A stretch of DNA of 64,000 nucleotides from JALZEG01 sp046263255 (GTDB taxonomy: Bacteria; Actinomycetota; CADDZG01; WHSQ01). A program made the position numbers and the translations under genes. Location of the stretch: NCBI GenBank assembly GCA_046263255.1, contig JBHELD010000003.1, positions 1 through 64,000 on the forward strand, written 5' to 3'. A model generated the notes under the pieces. The model was not told the DNA's origin. It saw only the letters and a list, made by a program, of their open reading frames with translations, and did not search any database. Below are positions 16,217 through 25,781 of the stretch, in pieces. The stretch's first letter is position 1. Each line of letters begins with the position of its first letter.

Positions 16217-17007
16217 CCGTCCGGCGCGTCGCGATGGTCGTGAACGAGGGGAAGCCGGCGGCGACCACGCTGGCCCGCGACATATCGGCGGTCCTGACCG
16301 CGGAGGGGATCACGGTCGCGGTCGAGGAGCCGGACCTCGTCGTCTCGCTGGGGGGCGACGGGACGATGCTGCGCGCCGCGCAGCACGCTCACGCGGCAGA
16401 CGTCCCGCTGCTCGGGGTGAACCTCGGGACCCTCGGCTACCTGACGGAGGTGGACCCGGGACACGAGGTCGACTCGGTCCGCGCGGTGCTGGCGGGCAGG
16501 TACGAGATCCAGGAGCGGATGATGCTGTCGTGCGCGCTCGAAGACGACGGCCATCCGGGCCCGTTCGTCGCGCTGAACGAGGTCCTCGTTGAGCGCGCGC
16601 ACCGGCGCCGGCTCGTGCGGCTCGGCGTGAAGGTCGGCGGCGAGAGCCTGGCCGACTTCAACGCCGACGGGATCATCGTCGCGACCCCGACCGGTTCGAC
16701 CGCGTACGCGCTCAGCGCGGGCGGCCCGATCGTCTCGCCGCGGGCGGCGTGCCTGGTCGTCGTCCCGGTCAGCCCCCATATGGTCTTCGCGCGCCCGTTA
16801 GTCCTCGCCGACGACGAGACGGTGGAGATCACCGTGCGCGACTCGGGACCGCCGGCCGCGCTGGCGCTCGACGGGCACCTCGGCTGCGACGTCCCCACCG
16901 GCGCGACCGCCGTCGTCCGGCGGCACGACCGGCCGCTGAAGCTCGTCCGACTGGGCGGTCCGCGGTTCCTCGAACGCCTGCGGGTGAAGATGAACCTCCC
17001 CGGGTAG
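16213..17007 (+). CDS. nadK: NAD kinase
   Basis: A 264-residue NAD kinase making NADP from NAD with ATP or polyphosphate. The GGDGT motif (SLGGDGTMLRAA) and the second conserved region ADGIIVATPTGSTAYALSAGGPIV are intact. The neighbour order tlyA-nadK-recN is the actinobacterial one. GTG 16213 overlaps the tlyA stop as GTGA. Confidence 0.95.
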   Translation: MTVRRVAMVVNEGKPAATTLARDISAVLTAEGITVAVEEPDLVVSLGGDGTMLRAAQHAHAADVPLLGVNLGTLGYLTEVDPGHEVDSVRAVLAGRYEIQERMMLSCALEDDGHPGPFVALNEVLVERAHRRRLVRLGVKVGGESLADFNADGIIVATPTGSTAYALSAGGPIVSPRAACLVVVPVSPHMVFARPLVLADDETVEITVRDSGPPAALALDGHLGCDVPTGATAVVRRHDRPLKLVRLGGPRFLERLRVKMNLPG

Positions 17008-17064
17008 CAGGCCGGCCCGCCCGCGGCGGCGGCCGCCGTTTTCTCGCCGTCGCGCCAACTTAGG

Positions 17065-18768
17065 ATGGCCCGGATGCTCCAGGACCTTGTGGTCGAGGGG
17101 CTCGGCGTCATCGACCGCGCCGAGATCTCCTTCGCGCCCGGCTCCACCGCGCTCACCGGCGAGACCGGCGCGGGCAAGACCCTTCTGGTCGCCGCCCTCG
17201 GGCTTCTCGCGGGAGGCCGCGCCGACCGCGGGCTCGTCCGAACGGACGCGCCCGCGGCGCGCGTGGAGGGCCGGTGGAGGCTCCCGGCATCCCATCCCGC
17301 GGCCGCGCTGCTGCGCGCGGGCGGCTTCGTCGACGAGGACGCGCGGGGCGAGGTCGAGCTCGTCGTCTCCCGCACGGTCGCGGGCGACGCCCGCGGCGGC
17401 AAGGCCCGCGTGAACACGCGCGTCGCGCCGGTGTCGACGCTGACCGAGCTGGGGCGGCACCTCGTGGAGATCGCGGGCCAGCACGAGCACCAGAGGCTGG
17501 GCGGGGCCGAGCGGCAGCGAGCCCTGCTCGACGCGTTCGCGGGGGCCGAAGCCGTCGCGCTCGCCACAGCGGTCGCGGCAGACGTCCGCGCGCTTGCCGC
17601 CGCCGAGCGGCGTCTCGCCGAGGCCGCCGCGGACGAGCGCGAGAGGGCGCGGACCACCGATCTGCTTCGCTACGAGATCGCGGAGATCGACGCGGCGGGG
17701 CTCCGGCCGGGGGAGTCGGCCGAGCTGGAGGTAGAGGTCTCGCGGCTCGAGAACGCCGAGGCGCTCGCGGGTGGCGTGACCGAAGCGTCGGCGCTCCTGC
17801 GCGGCGACGGGGGAGCGACTGAGGCGCTCGACGCGGCGCTGCGGATCCTCGACAGGCTCAGCGGGCACGACCCGGGCCTGGGGCCGCTGGCCCAGCGGAT
17901 CGAGTCGCTGCTGTACGACGTGACCGACGCGGGTGACGAGGTCGCGGCGCGCGACGTCACGCCCGACCCCGAGGCGCTCGAGGCGGTGCGGCAGCGGCTT
18001 ACCGTCATCCGCTCGCTCGCCCGGAAGTACGGGAGCGACGAGGCGGCGATCCTCGACTACCGCGCGGCCGCCGCGCGGCGGCTCGACGAGCTCGGGAGCA
18101 TCGACGAGACGACCGAGCGGCTGCGCGCGGAGGCCGGAACGCGGCGCGCCTCCGCGCAGTCGGCCGCGGAGCGGCTGAGCGCCCTGCGCCACGGCGCCGC
18201 CCGCCGGCTCGAGACGTCGGTCGAGGAGATGCTGGGCACGCTCGCCATGCCGGGCGCGTCGGCGCGGTTCGAGCTGACGCCCTGCGACCTCTACGAGGGC
18301 GGCCGCGAGACGGTCGAGCTGCTGGTCTCGGCGAACGCGGGCGCGCCTCCCCGGCCGGTGTCGAAGGTCGCGTCGGGCGGAGAGCTGTCGCGCATCTCGC
18401 TCGTCCTCCACCTGCTGACCTCGTCCGGCTCGGCCGCGACGACGGTCTTCGACGAGGTGGACGCCGGTGTCGGGGGCGAGGCCGCGCAGGCCGTCGGCCG
18501 CGCGCTCGCGCGCCTGGCGCGGGCGTCCGGGTCGCAGGTCCTCGTCGTGACGCATCTTCCGCAGGTCGCGGCCTTCGCCGACCACCAGGTGGTCGTCTCG
18601 AAAGAGGCGGCGGACGGTCGCACCGAGGCCCGGGTAGTCACCGTCGCCGGCGAGGACCGGCTCGAGGAGCTGTCGAGGATGCTCGCGGGCATGCGCCACA
18701 GCGAGCGGGCGCGGGACCACGCGCGGGAGCTGCTCGACCTCGCGCACGCCGAGACGGTGCGCGCGTGA
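17065..18768 (+). CDS. recN: DNA repair protein RecN
   Basis: A 567-residue SMC-like ATPase acting in double-strand break repair. Walker A GETGAGKT is near residue 33. The central coiled-coil arms span about residues 150-380 and include EIAGQHEHQRL. The ABC signature VASGGELSRISLVLHLL and Walker B TTVFDEVDAGVGGEAA are at the C-terminus. Two starts are possible: ATG 17065 and ATG 17074. A TAGGAT box at 17061-17066 lies seven bases before the second, which may be the true leaderless start. Confidence 0.95.
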   Translation: MARMLQDLVVEGLGVIDRAEISFAPGSTALTGETGAGKTLLVAALGLLAGGRADRGLVRTDAPAARVEGRWRLPASHPAAALLRAGGFVDEDARGEVELVVSRTVAGDARGGKARVNTRVAPVSTLTELGRHLVEIAGQHEHQRLGGAERQRALLDAFAGAEAVALATAVAADVRALAAAERRLAEAAADERERARTTDLLRYEIAEIDAAGLRPGESAELEVEVSRLENAEALAGGVTEASALLRGDGGATEALDAALRILDRLSGHDPGLGPLAQRIESLLYDVTDAGDEVAARDVTPDPEALEAVRQRLTVIRSLARKYGSDEAAILDYRAAAARRLDELGSIDETTERLRAEAGTRRASAQSAAERLSALRHGAARRLETSVEEMLGTLAMPGASARFELTPCDLYEGGRETVELLVSANAGAPPRPVSKVASGGELSRISLVLHLLTSSGSAATTVFDEVDAGVGGEAAQAVGRALARLARASGSQVLVVTHLPQVAAFADHQVVVSKEAADGRTEARVVTVAGEDRLEELSRMLAGMRHSERARDHARELLDLAHAETVRA

Positions 18769-19970
18769 AGCTCGCGCTGCGACGGCGACCGCCGCGCCCC
18801 GAGGGGGAGTCCGGCGCGGGCGTGATCGCCGGGACGGCGCGCGTCGACAGGAGGACCAAGAACCTGATGGCGCGCCTGATGCCGGGCGAGATCGCGGTGA
18901 TCGACCACGAGGACGTCGACCGCGTCTCGGCGGAGGGGCTCGTCCAGCGAAAGGTCGCGGCGGTCGTGAACGCGAGCCACTCGTCGACCGGCCGCTATCC
19001 GAATCTCGGCCCCCTGCTGCTGTGCAGCGCGGGCATCCCCCTGGTCGACGCCGCCGGCCCCGCGGTGATGGACGTGCCGGAGGGGACGCGGCTCGTGATC
19101 CACGGGGACCGCGTGTTCCGCGACCTGCCGTCGGGACGCGGGGAGGTGGCGCGCGGGCGGCGGCTCGAGCTGCGCGAGGTGGAGCGCGACCTGGACGAGG
19201 CGAAGCAGTCGATCGCCGGAGAGATCGAGCGCTTCGCGGAGAACACGATCTCCTACATCAAGGACGAGCGCGACGTGCTGCTCGAAGCCGCGCGGCTCCC
19301 GGAGGTGAAGACGGACTTCCACGGGCGTCACGTCCTCGTCGTCGTCCGCGGCTACGACTACAAGGAGGACCTCGTCGCGCTGCGCCCCTACATCCGCGAG
19401 ATGAACCCGCTGCTGGTGGGCGTGGACGGCGGAGCCGACGCGCTGCTCGACCAGGGTCTGCGGCCCGACATGATCGTCGGCGACATGGATTCGGTCACGA
19501 CCGAGGCGCTGCTGAGCGGCGCCGAGCTCGTGGTCCACGGGTACGCGGGCGGGGCGGCCCCGGGGTTGGAGAGGCTCGAGGCGCTCCGGCTCGAGTCGGT
19601 CGTGTTCGAGGCGACGGGGACGTCGGAGGACATCGCCATGCTGCTCGCGTTCGAGCATGGCGCCGAGCTCATCGTCGCCGTGGGTACCCACGCGAACCTC
19701 ATCGAGTTCCTCGACAAGGGACGCAAGGGAATGGCGTCGACCTTCCTCGTCCGCCTGAGGGTCGGCCCCATCCTCGTCGACGCGAAGGGGGTCAGCCGGC
19801 TGTACCGCGGGCGGGTGCGGCGCCGCGACCTTCTCCTGCTCGTGGGGGCCGCGATGGTGACGATGGCGATCGTGGTCAGCCTCTCCGAGCCCGTGCGCCT
19901 CGAGCTCGAGCTCATGTGGGCCCAGCTCGGCAACCTCTGGTTCTCGATCCGCCAGGCGCTGTTCTCGTAG
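18765..19970 (+). CDS. steA: SteA-type cytokinetic ring protein
   Basis: A 401-residue protein of the SteA family (Rv1697 position). It contains a thiamin-pyrophosphokinase-like catalytic fold with VGVDGGADALLDQGLRPDMIVGDMDSV (about residues 212-245) and a GTSEDIAMLLAFEHGAE segment. C-terminal membrane helix around residues 362-380. In Corynebacterium, SteA works with SteB in septum formation. GTGA overlaps recN; the next gene starts immediately after the stop. Confidence 0.88.
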   Translation: MKLALRRRPPRPEGESGAGVIAGTARVDRRTKNLMARLMPGEIAVIDHEDVDRVSAEGLVQRKVAAVVNASHSSTGRYPNLGPLLLCSAGIPLVDAAGPAVMDVPEGTRLVIHGDRVFRDLPSGRGEVARGRRLELREVERDLDEAKQSIAGEIERFAENTISYIKDERDVLLEAARLPEVKTDFHGRHVLVVVRGYDYKEDLVALRPYIREMNPLLVGVDGGADALLDQGLRPDMIVGDMDSVTTEALLSGAELVVHGYAGGAAPGLERLEALRLESVVFEATGTSEDIAMLLAFEHGAELIVAVGTHANLIEFLDKGRKGMASTFLVRLRVGPILVDAKGVSRLYRGRVRRRDLLLLVGAAMVTMAIVVSLSEPVRLELELMWAQLGNLWFSIRQALFS

Positions 19971-20894
19971 ATGATCGACTTCCGGTACCACATCGTCTCG
20001 ATCGTCGCCGTGTTCCTCGCGCTCGGGATCGGGCTGCTCATGGGGTCGGGCGTTCTGGGCGATCCGTTGCTCGACAACATCCGCGAGCGCGCGCGCGACG
20101 TCCAGGAGTTCAACGACCGGCTGAAGGCCGACGTCGTCGACCTCGAAGAGGAGCTCGCGGTGGCGCGGAGGTTCGCGGAGACGGTCGAGCCGATGCTCGT
20201 CGAGGACCGGCTCGCGGGGCAGGACGTCGTGCTCGTCGACTTCGCCGCGGGCGACCTCGCGCTCGACACCCTGGTCGAGACGCTCGAGGACCGCGCGGGG
20301 GCGACGGTCGCCGCGATCGTGACGGTGACGGACGACATCGCGCCGGCGTCCGACGAGGACCACGAGGAGCTGCGCGCCGTCACCGGGACCGCCGCCGACG
20401 ATCCGGACGAGGTGAGGCTCGACGCCGCGCGCGAGATCGGCGGCCGCATGGGAGCGCTCGCGGCGGGACGCCGGTCTCAGCGCGCGGTCGCGCTCCTCGG
20501 GAGCCTCGAGGAGGGCGGGTTCCTCGACGTCGCGGAGGAGGACGAAGCGGCACCGGTACCGGCCGGCTCGAAGGTCGTGCTGGTCGCGAGCGGCAGCGGC
20601 GAGACGCCCTATCCGGTCGAGGACGTCGTCGCGGCGATGGCCGAGGGCCTGGCGGCCTTTCCCGTGCGCGCCGTCGCCGTCGAAGCGGCGGGCGACGAGT
20701 GGGGGGCGGCCGCCGCGATCCGCGACGACGGCGACCTGAGGAACGCGCTCGGGAGCGTGGACAACGTCGACAAGCTCTCCGGGCGGATCGCGCTCGTCAT
20801 GGCGCTAGCGCGTCTCTCCGGCGACGAGCCGGGGCACTTCGGCGAGAAGGGCGACGCGACGGGCGTGATCCCCGAGCCCGGGCTCCGAGACTGA
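19971..20894 (+). CDS. steB: MctB/SteB family membrane-anchored protein (DUF3186)
   Basis: A 307-residue protein. The N-terminal MIDFRYHIVSIVAVFLALGIGLLMGS is the family hallmark and forms the single membrane anchor. A coiled coil follows (about residues 30-70) and then an extracytoplasmic domain. The M. tuberculosis member Rv1698 is called MctB for its link to copper tolerance, while the corynebacterial member is the SteA partner in cell division. The ATG abuts the steA stop, so the pair is co-expressed. Confidence 0.88.
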   Translation: MIDFRYHIVSIVAVFLALGIGLLMGSGVLGDPLLDNIRERARDVQEFNDRLKADVVDLEEELAVARRFAETVEPMLVEDRLAGQDVVLVDFAAGDLALDTLVETLEDRAGATVAAIVTVTDDIAPASDEDHEELRAVTGTAADDPDEVRLDAAREIGGRMGALAAGRRSQRAVALLGSLEEGGFLDVAEEDEAAPVPAGSKVVLVASGSGETPYPVEDVVAAMAEGLAAFPVRAVAVEAAGDEWGAAAAIRDDGDLRNALGSVDNVDKLSGRIALVMALARLSGDEPGHFGEKGDATGVIPEPGLRD

Positions 20895-20899
20895 ACGAG

Positions 20900-22513
20900 T
20901 TGACGGAAGCTTCCGAACGGCCCTCCCTCGCTCGCGGCGCAGCCACGATCACGCTCGCGACCGCGCTGTCGCGCGCGACGGGGTTCGTGCGCGTGATGGT
21001 CGTCGCGGGCGCGATGGGCACGACGTTTCTCGCGAACACGTACCAGACTGCGAACACCGCGCCCAACCTGGTGTTCGAGCTGGTCGCGGCCGGCGTCCTC
21101 ACCTCGATCTTCGTCCCGACGTTCGTGGACTACCTCGCGCGCGGCCGGGCCGAGGAAGGCTGGGACGCCGGCAACGCGCTGGCGTCCGTCGCGCTGGTGT
21201 TCCTCGCAGCGCTGGCGTTGCTCTTGGCGTTCGCGGCCCCCGGCCTCATGAGGCTTCTCACGATCGGCGTCGAGGATCCGGTCCTGCGGGAAAGGGAGAT
21301 CGAGCTGGGCGCGACCTTCCTCCGGCTGTTCGCGCCGCAGGTGGCCTTCTACGGCGCGGGCATGATCATGACCGGCGCCCTCCACGCTCACCGACGGTTC
21401 GCGCTGCCGGCGATCGCGCCTCTGCTCAACAACGTCGTCGTGATCGCCGTCTACCTCACGTATGCGACGATGCGCGCGGGGCGGCTGCCGTCGGTCGCCG
21501 GCATCACGACCGGTGAGACGCTCGTCCTCGGCGCCGGCACCACCCTGGGCGTCGCGGCGATGACGCTCTGCCTCGTCCCGCAGCTCGTCCGGATGGGGTG
21601 GCGCTTCCGCTTCCGGTTCGACCTCTCACACCCCGCGGTTCGGAAGGGCGCGCGGCTGGGCGTGTGGGCGCTCGGTTACGCCGGCGGCTACCAGGCGGGG
21701 CTCGTCGTCGTGCTCGTGCTCGCGAACCGGATCGAGGGCGGCGTCGCCGCGTACCAGTGGGCGTACGCGTTCTTCTATCTGCCGCACGCGCTGTTCGCCG
21801 TGCCCATCTTCTCGGTGCTCTTCACCGCGATGTCGGAGCACGTCGCGCGCAGCGAGTCCGAGGGGCTGCAGGAGCGCCTTCGAGACGGCCTCGGGATGCT
21901 GGTCTTCGTCCTCGCTCCCGTCGCGATGGCGCTGCTCGTGCTGGCGGAGCCGGTAGCGAACGTGACCCTCCGTTACGGCGCCATGACCGAAGCCGGCGCG
22001 GCCCTCGTGGCGCGCTGCCTCGGGGCCTTCGCGGTCGGGCTCCCCGCATATTCGATCTTTCTCGTCTTCACGCGCGCGTTCTACGCGGTCGGCGACACGC
22101 GCACGCCGGCGGTCGTCAACGCGGTCGCGGTGGCGGTGGCGAGCGCCGGCGGCGCGGCGGCCTTCACGGTCGCTCCGGCCGGATGGGAGGTGCCGGGGCT
22201 GGCGCTCGGGCACTCGGCCGGCTTCGCGCTGGGGGCCGCGATCCTCGCGTCGTCGTTCGCGAGGAAGGAGGGCCGCGTCCGCTCGACGCAGCTGACGGGG
22301 TCGACCGTCCGATCGACCGCGGCCGCGCTCGCGGCCGGAGCCGTGATGGCGCTCGCAGCCCGGCTGCTCGACGCGGACGGGACCGCGGCATCGTTCCTCA
22401 CGCTGGGAGTCGCGGGAGGCGCGGGCGCGGCCTGCTACGCGCTGCTGATGTCGTGGGCGAAGTCGCGGGAGCTCGAACGCGTGGTGCTCCTCGTACGCGG
22501 GGCGCGTGCATGA
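20900..22513 (+). CDS. murJ: MurJ/MviN-type lipid II flippase
   Basis: A 537-residue membrane protein with about 14 hydrophobic segments. The family N-terminus is recognisable: TLATALSRATGFVRVMVVAGAMGTTFLANTY, and PNLVFELVAAGVLTSIFVPTF with the conserved essential-site context. It probably flips lipid-linked peptidoglycan precursor. Start TTG 20900 was chosen five bases after the upstream stop; a CTG at 20891 is the only other close choice. Its position among envelope genes supports the call. Confidence 0.88.
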   Translation: MTEASERPSLARGAATITLATALSRATGFVRVMVVAGAMGTTFLANTYQTANTAPNLVFELVAAGVLTSIFVPTFVDYLARGRAEEGWDAGNALASVALVFLAALALLLAFAAPGLMRLLTIGVEDPVLREREIELGATFLRLFAPQVAFYGAGMIMTGALHAHRRFALPAIAPLLNNVVVIAVYLTYATMRAGRLPSVAGITTGETLVLGAGTTLGVAAMTLCLVPQLVRMGWRFRFRFDLSHPAVRKGARLGVWALGYAGGYQAGLVVVLVLANRIEGGVAAYQWAYAFFYLPHALFAVPIFSVLFTAMSEHVARSESEGLQERLRDGLGMLVFVLAPVAMALLVLAEPVANVTLRYGAMTEAGAALVARCLGAFAVGLPAYSIFLVFTRAFYAVGDTRTPAVVNAVAVAVASAGGAAAFTVAPAGWEVPGLALGHSAGFALGAAILASSFARKEGRVRSTQLTGSTVRSTAAALAAGAVMALAARLLDADGTAASFLTLGVAGGAGAACYALLMSWAKSRELERVVLLVRGARA

Positions 22514-23601
22514 TCCGCGTCCTGCAGGTCCTCGGCAACTCGACCGGGGGCATCGCGCGGCACGTCGCCCAGGTGACCGAGCGCCTCGACGGCGACGACT
22601 TCGTCGTGGACGTCGCGGGCCCTCCGACGCTGCCGCTCGCGATGCCGAAGCCGCTGCACCACGTGTCGATCCCGAACGGCCCCGTGGCCGGCCACGCCTC
22701 GGCGATCCGCAGGCTGCGCGCCATCGTCGCGGCGGGGCGCTACGAGGTGATACACGCCCACGGCCTGCGGGCGGGGATCGACGCGGCGCTCGCGGCGCGG
22801 GGGCAAGAGCGGTCGCCGTCGGTCCTTCTGACGGTGCACAACGTAGTGCACCGCGAGGTGGCGGGACCCGTGCGTGCGGTCCTGTACAAGCCCGCGGAGT
22901 CGCTGGCGGTGCGGCTCACCGATCGCACGTTCGCGGTGTCGCGCGAGATCGCGCGGAGGCTCGGACGCGTGAGGGGATCCCGCGGGAAGGTCGAGGTGCT
23001 GTACCTCGGCGTCGGCGACCCGCCCCTGCTCACGCGCGACCGCGGGGCGGTCCGCGCCGAGCTCGAGGCCGAGGGGCCGCTCGTCGTGACCGCGTCTCGC
23101 CTCGCGCCGCAGAAGGCCCTGCACGTCATGTTCGACGCGCTCGCGCGGCTCGACGTCCCGTGCACGCTCGCGGTCCTCGGAACGGGGCCGCTGGAGGGGA
23201 ACCTGCGGGACGCCGCCAGACGAGCGGGGGTGGCCGGGCGCGTGCGGTGGCTGGGGTTCCGCAACGACGTCGCGGACTTCATCGCGGCGGCAGACGTCTT
23301 CTGCCTCTCCTCGGTGTGGGAGGGCGTTCCGCTGGCGGCCCAGGAGGCCGTGCTGCTCGGCGTCCCGATCGTCGCCACGGCCGTGGGCGGCATGCCCGAG
23401 CTCGTGGACGACGCGGTGACCGGCCGGCTCGTGCCGCCGGGAGACGCCGGCGCGCTCGCGTCGGCGCTGAGGCAGGTGCTGTCGAGCGACGTGCTGCGGA
23501 GGACGTTCGCGGCCGCGGCCCGGGCTCGGCTCGCCGAGCGGTTCTCCACCGAGAAGATGCTGGCGCGCCTCGCCGCCGAGTACCGGGACCGGGCGCGGTG
23601 A
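22510..23601 (+). CDS. GT4-family glycosyltransferase
   Basis: A 363-residue GT-B glycosyltransferase of the GT4 type. Visible features: N-terminal GGIARHVAQV, AHGLRAG, the donor-domain start VVTASRLAPQKALHVMFDAL, and the EX7E-like segment SVWEGVPLAAQEAVLLGVPIVATAVGGMPELV, which binds the nucleotide sugar. ATGA overlaps murJ and GTGA overlaps the next gene. The acceptor is probably a polyprenyl lipid or envelope polymer, an inference from context. Confidence 0.9.
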   Translation: MIRVLQVLGNSTGGIARHVAQVTERLDGDDFVVDVAGPPTLPLAMPKPLHHVSIPNGPVAGHASAIRRLRAIVAAGRYEVIHAHGLRAGIDAALAARGQERSPSVLLTVHNVVHREVAGPVRAVLYKPAESLAVRLTDRTFAVSREIARRLGRVRGSRGKVEVLYLGVGDPPLLTRDRGAVRAELEAEGPLVVTASRLAPQKALHVMFDALARLDVPCTLAVLGTGPLEGNLRDAARRAGVAGRVRWLGFRNDVADFIAAADVFCLSSVWEGVPLAAQEAVLLGVPIVATAVGGMPELVDDAVTGRLVPPGDAGALASALRQVLSSDVLRRTFAAAARARLAERFSTEKMLARLAAEYRDRAR

Positions 23602-25781
23602 GGCGGGTGCCGCCCGCGCTGGCCGCGCTCGCGCTCGTCGGCGCGGCTCCGGCCCCCGCGGCAACTGCGCAGACGTGCTCCAACGTCGCCGTCGTCGCGT
23701 TGCCGGCCGTGACGTGGTCCGAGGTGCAGCGCGTTCGCCCCCCGCACCTGCTCGAGGTAGCGAGGGGGGGCTCGATCGGTTCGGTCTCCGTCCGCACGAA
23801 CACGGCACGCACCACCTACGCGGCCGGGTTCGCGACGCTCGGCGCGGGGACGCGGCTCGACGCCCCGAAGAGCGCCGGCCTCGCGTCGCGTCCCGCGCCG
23901 GACCGCGCCGAGCTCGAGCGCCACGTGCGGGTCGCAGGGGTGGACGCGATACGCGAGCTCGCCGGCGAGGCCGGGTACGGCACGGCGCGGCCGGGCGCGC
24001 TCGCCGCGGCGCTGACGGACCGGCCGGTGGTCGCGATCGGGAGCTCGAGCCTGGGGTTCGACCCGCCGTCGCCCGTGGGTGCCGACCGCCCCGTGCTGCT
24101 GACGGCGATGGACGACGAGGGCCTCGTCGACGCCGCGGCGGTGGGGCCCGGGCTGCTGCGGCCGGACGCGGGCGCTCCCTTCGGCGTCAGGACCGACGTG
24201 GACGCGGTCGCGGACGTCGCCGCGCAGGCGCTCGAGGATCCCTGCGCCGTCCTCGTGCTCGATCCCGGCGACCTCGTCCGCGCCGACACGCTCTCGCTCC
24301 TGCGGCGCGATCCGCTCGCGGTCGAGCGTGCGGCCGCGCTGATGTCGGCCGACGCGCAGCTCGGTGCCGTCGCGGAGCTCCTGGACGACGACGACCTGCT
24401 GCTCGTCGTGACGGTCACGTCGCCGCGCTCCGACGACGCGACGCACCTCGGGATCGCGGCCGCGCGGGGGCCCGGGTTTCCCGCGGGCGGCCGTCTGGAG
24501 TCGGCGTCGACGCGCAAGGCGGGGCTCGTGACGCTGCCGGACGTCGCGCCGGCGATCCTCGCCCACCTCGGCGTCGACCGGCCGGCGTGGATGCTGGGAC
24601 GGGCCTGGTTCGGCGAGCCGGCGCGGGGGGACCTGATCGCGGAGGCGGTGGACCTCGACGAGGAGTCGGTCTTCTCCTACGGCGTCCAGCCCGGGGTCGC
24701 GACAGGGTTCGTGGTGGCGCAGGTCGCCGCGTACGTCGTGCTGCTCGCGCTCTTCGCGCTCCGAAGGCGCGGCTCGGCGGTGCCCCGCGGCGTCCCGGCG
24801 ACGGCGCTGGAGGTCGCCGCCCTCGCGGTCGCGGCCTTCCCTCTCGCGTCGTACCTCGCCGGCGCGGGCATGACCCACGAGCTCGGCACGGGAGGGTTCG
24901 TCGCGTTGCTCCTCGCCGTGGACGCGGCGCTGGTGGGCGTCTCGTTCGCGCTCGCGCGGGCCCCCCTCGGCCGGCTGCTCGCCATCGCCGGGGGGACGCT
25001 CCTGGTCCTCGTGGGAGACCTGGCCCTCGGCGAGCGCCTGCAGCTCAACGCGGTCTTCGGGAACTCGCCGATCGTGGCCGGCCGGTTCGCCGGGCTCGGC
25101 AACCTGGCGTTCTCGATCCTGGGCGCGTCGGCGCTCGTCACGGCCACGGTGCTCGTCCACACGAGACGGCGGAGCACCGGCGCGCTGGCCGCCGCGGCCG
25201 CGATCTTCGCCGGAACGGTCTTCGTGGACGGCGCGCCGTCCCTCGGGAGCGACGTCGGCGGCGTCATCGCGCTCGTGCCCGGGTTCGCGCTCACCTGGAT
25301 GCTGTTGTCCGGTCGCCGCGTCACGGTTCGAGCGGCCGTGGTCGCGGCGACCGCGGGGGTCCTGGCGCTCGGCCTGTTCGTCGTCGCCGACCTGGCGCGG
25401 CCCGAGGAGTCGCGGACGCACCTCGCCCGGCTCGTCGAGAACGTCGGCGACGAGGGCTTCGGCGTCTTCGCCGACACCGTAGAGAGAAAGGTGAAGACGA
25501 ACCTGCGGATCTTCGGGTCGACCATCTGGACGTATCTCGTGCCGCCGGCGCTGTTGCTCCTCGGAGTGCTCGTCCGTAAGCCGCCGGGCCGGTGGCAGCA
25601 GCTGGCCGAACGCTTCCCCGCCGTCCGCAGCGGGCTCATCGGCGGCCTCGTGCTCGCGCTGCTCGGAGGCGCCGTGAACGATTCCGGGATCGTCGTCCCC
25701 GCGATGTTCCTGTCGTGGCTCGTGCCGCTCGCGCTCGTCGCCTACGTCTCGCTCGAGAAGCGCGGGCGGGCCGCGCCGTGA
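23598..25781 (+). CDS. Large membrane protein with alkaline-phosphatase-like ectodomain
   Basis: A 727-residue protein. After a signal peptide (about residues 1-25) comes an extracytoplasmic domain of about 345 residues that resembles the alkaline phosphatase/phosphodiesterase fold: VVALPAVTWSEV near the start, LVLDPGD in the middle and THLGIAAARGPG plus LPDVAPAILAHLGV near the end. The C-terminal half has about ten membrane helices. I know no characterised member. The active-site Ser/Thr and full metal set are not evident, so enzymatic activity is uncertain. Operon position suggests a role in envelope polymer assembly. Confidence 0.72.
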   Translation: MRRVPPALAALALVGAAPAPAATAQTCSNVAVVALPAVTWSEVQRVRPPHLLEVARGGSIGSVSVRTNTARTTYAAGFATLGAGTRLDAPKSAGLASRPAPDRAELERHVRVAGVDAIRELAGEAGYGTARPGALAAALTDRPVVAIGSSSLGFDPPSPVGADRPVLLTAMDDEGLVDAAAVGPGLLRPDAGAPFGVRTDVDAVADVAAQALEDPCAVLVLDPGDLVRADTLSLLRRDPLAVERAAALMSADAQLGAVAELLDDDDLLLVVTVTSPRSDDATHLGIAAARGPGFPAGGRLESASTRKAGLVTLPDVAPAILAHLGVDRPAWMLGRAWFGEPARGDLIAEAVDLDEESVFSYGVQPGVATGFVVAQVAAYVVLLALFALRRRGSAVPRGVPATALEVAALAVAAFPLASYLAGAGMTHELGTGGFVALLLAVDAALVGVSFALARAPLGRLLAIAGGTLLVLVGDLALGERLQLNAVFGNSPIVAGRFAGLGNLAFSILGASALVTATVLVHTRRRSTGALAAAAAIFAGTVFVDGAPSLGSDVGGVIALVPGFALTWMLLSGRRVTVRAAVVAATAGVLALGLFVVADLARPEESRTHLARLVENVGDEGFGVFADTVERKVKTNLRIFGSTIWTYLVPPALLLLGVLVRKPPGRWQQLAERFPAVRSGLIGGLVLALLGGAVNDSGIVVPAMFLSWLVPLALVAYVSLEKRGRAAP

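Noticed and set aside
20761..20780. GTCGACAA word in the MctB-like gene
   Set aside because: It encodes Val-Asp-Lys in a conserved coding context with no neighbouring phased units.
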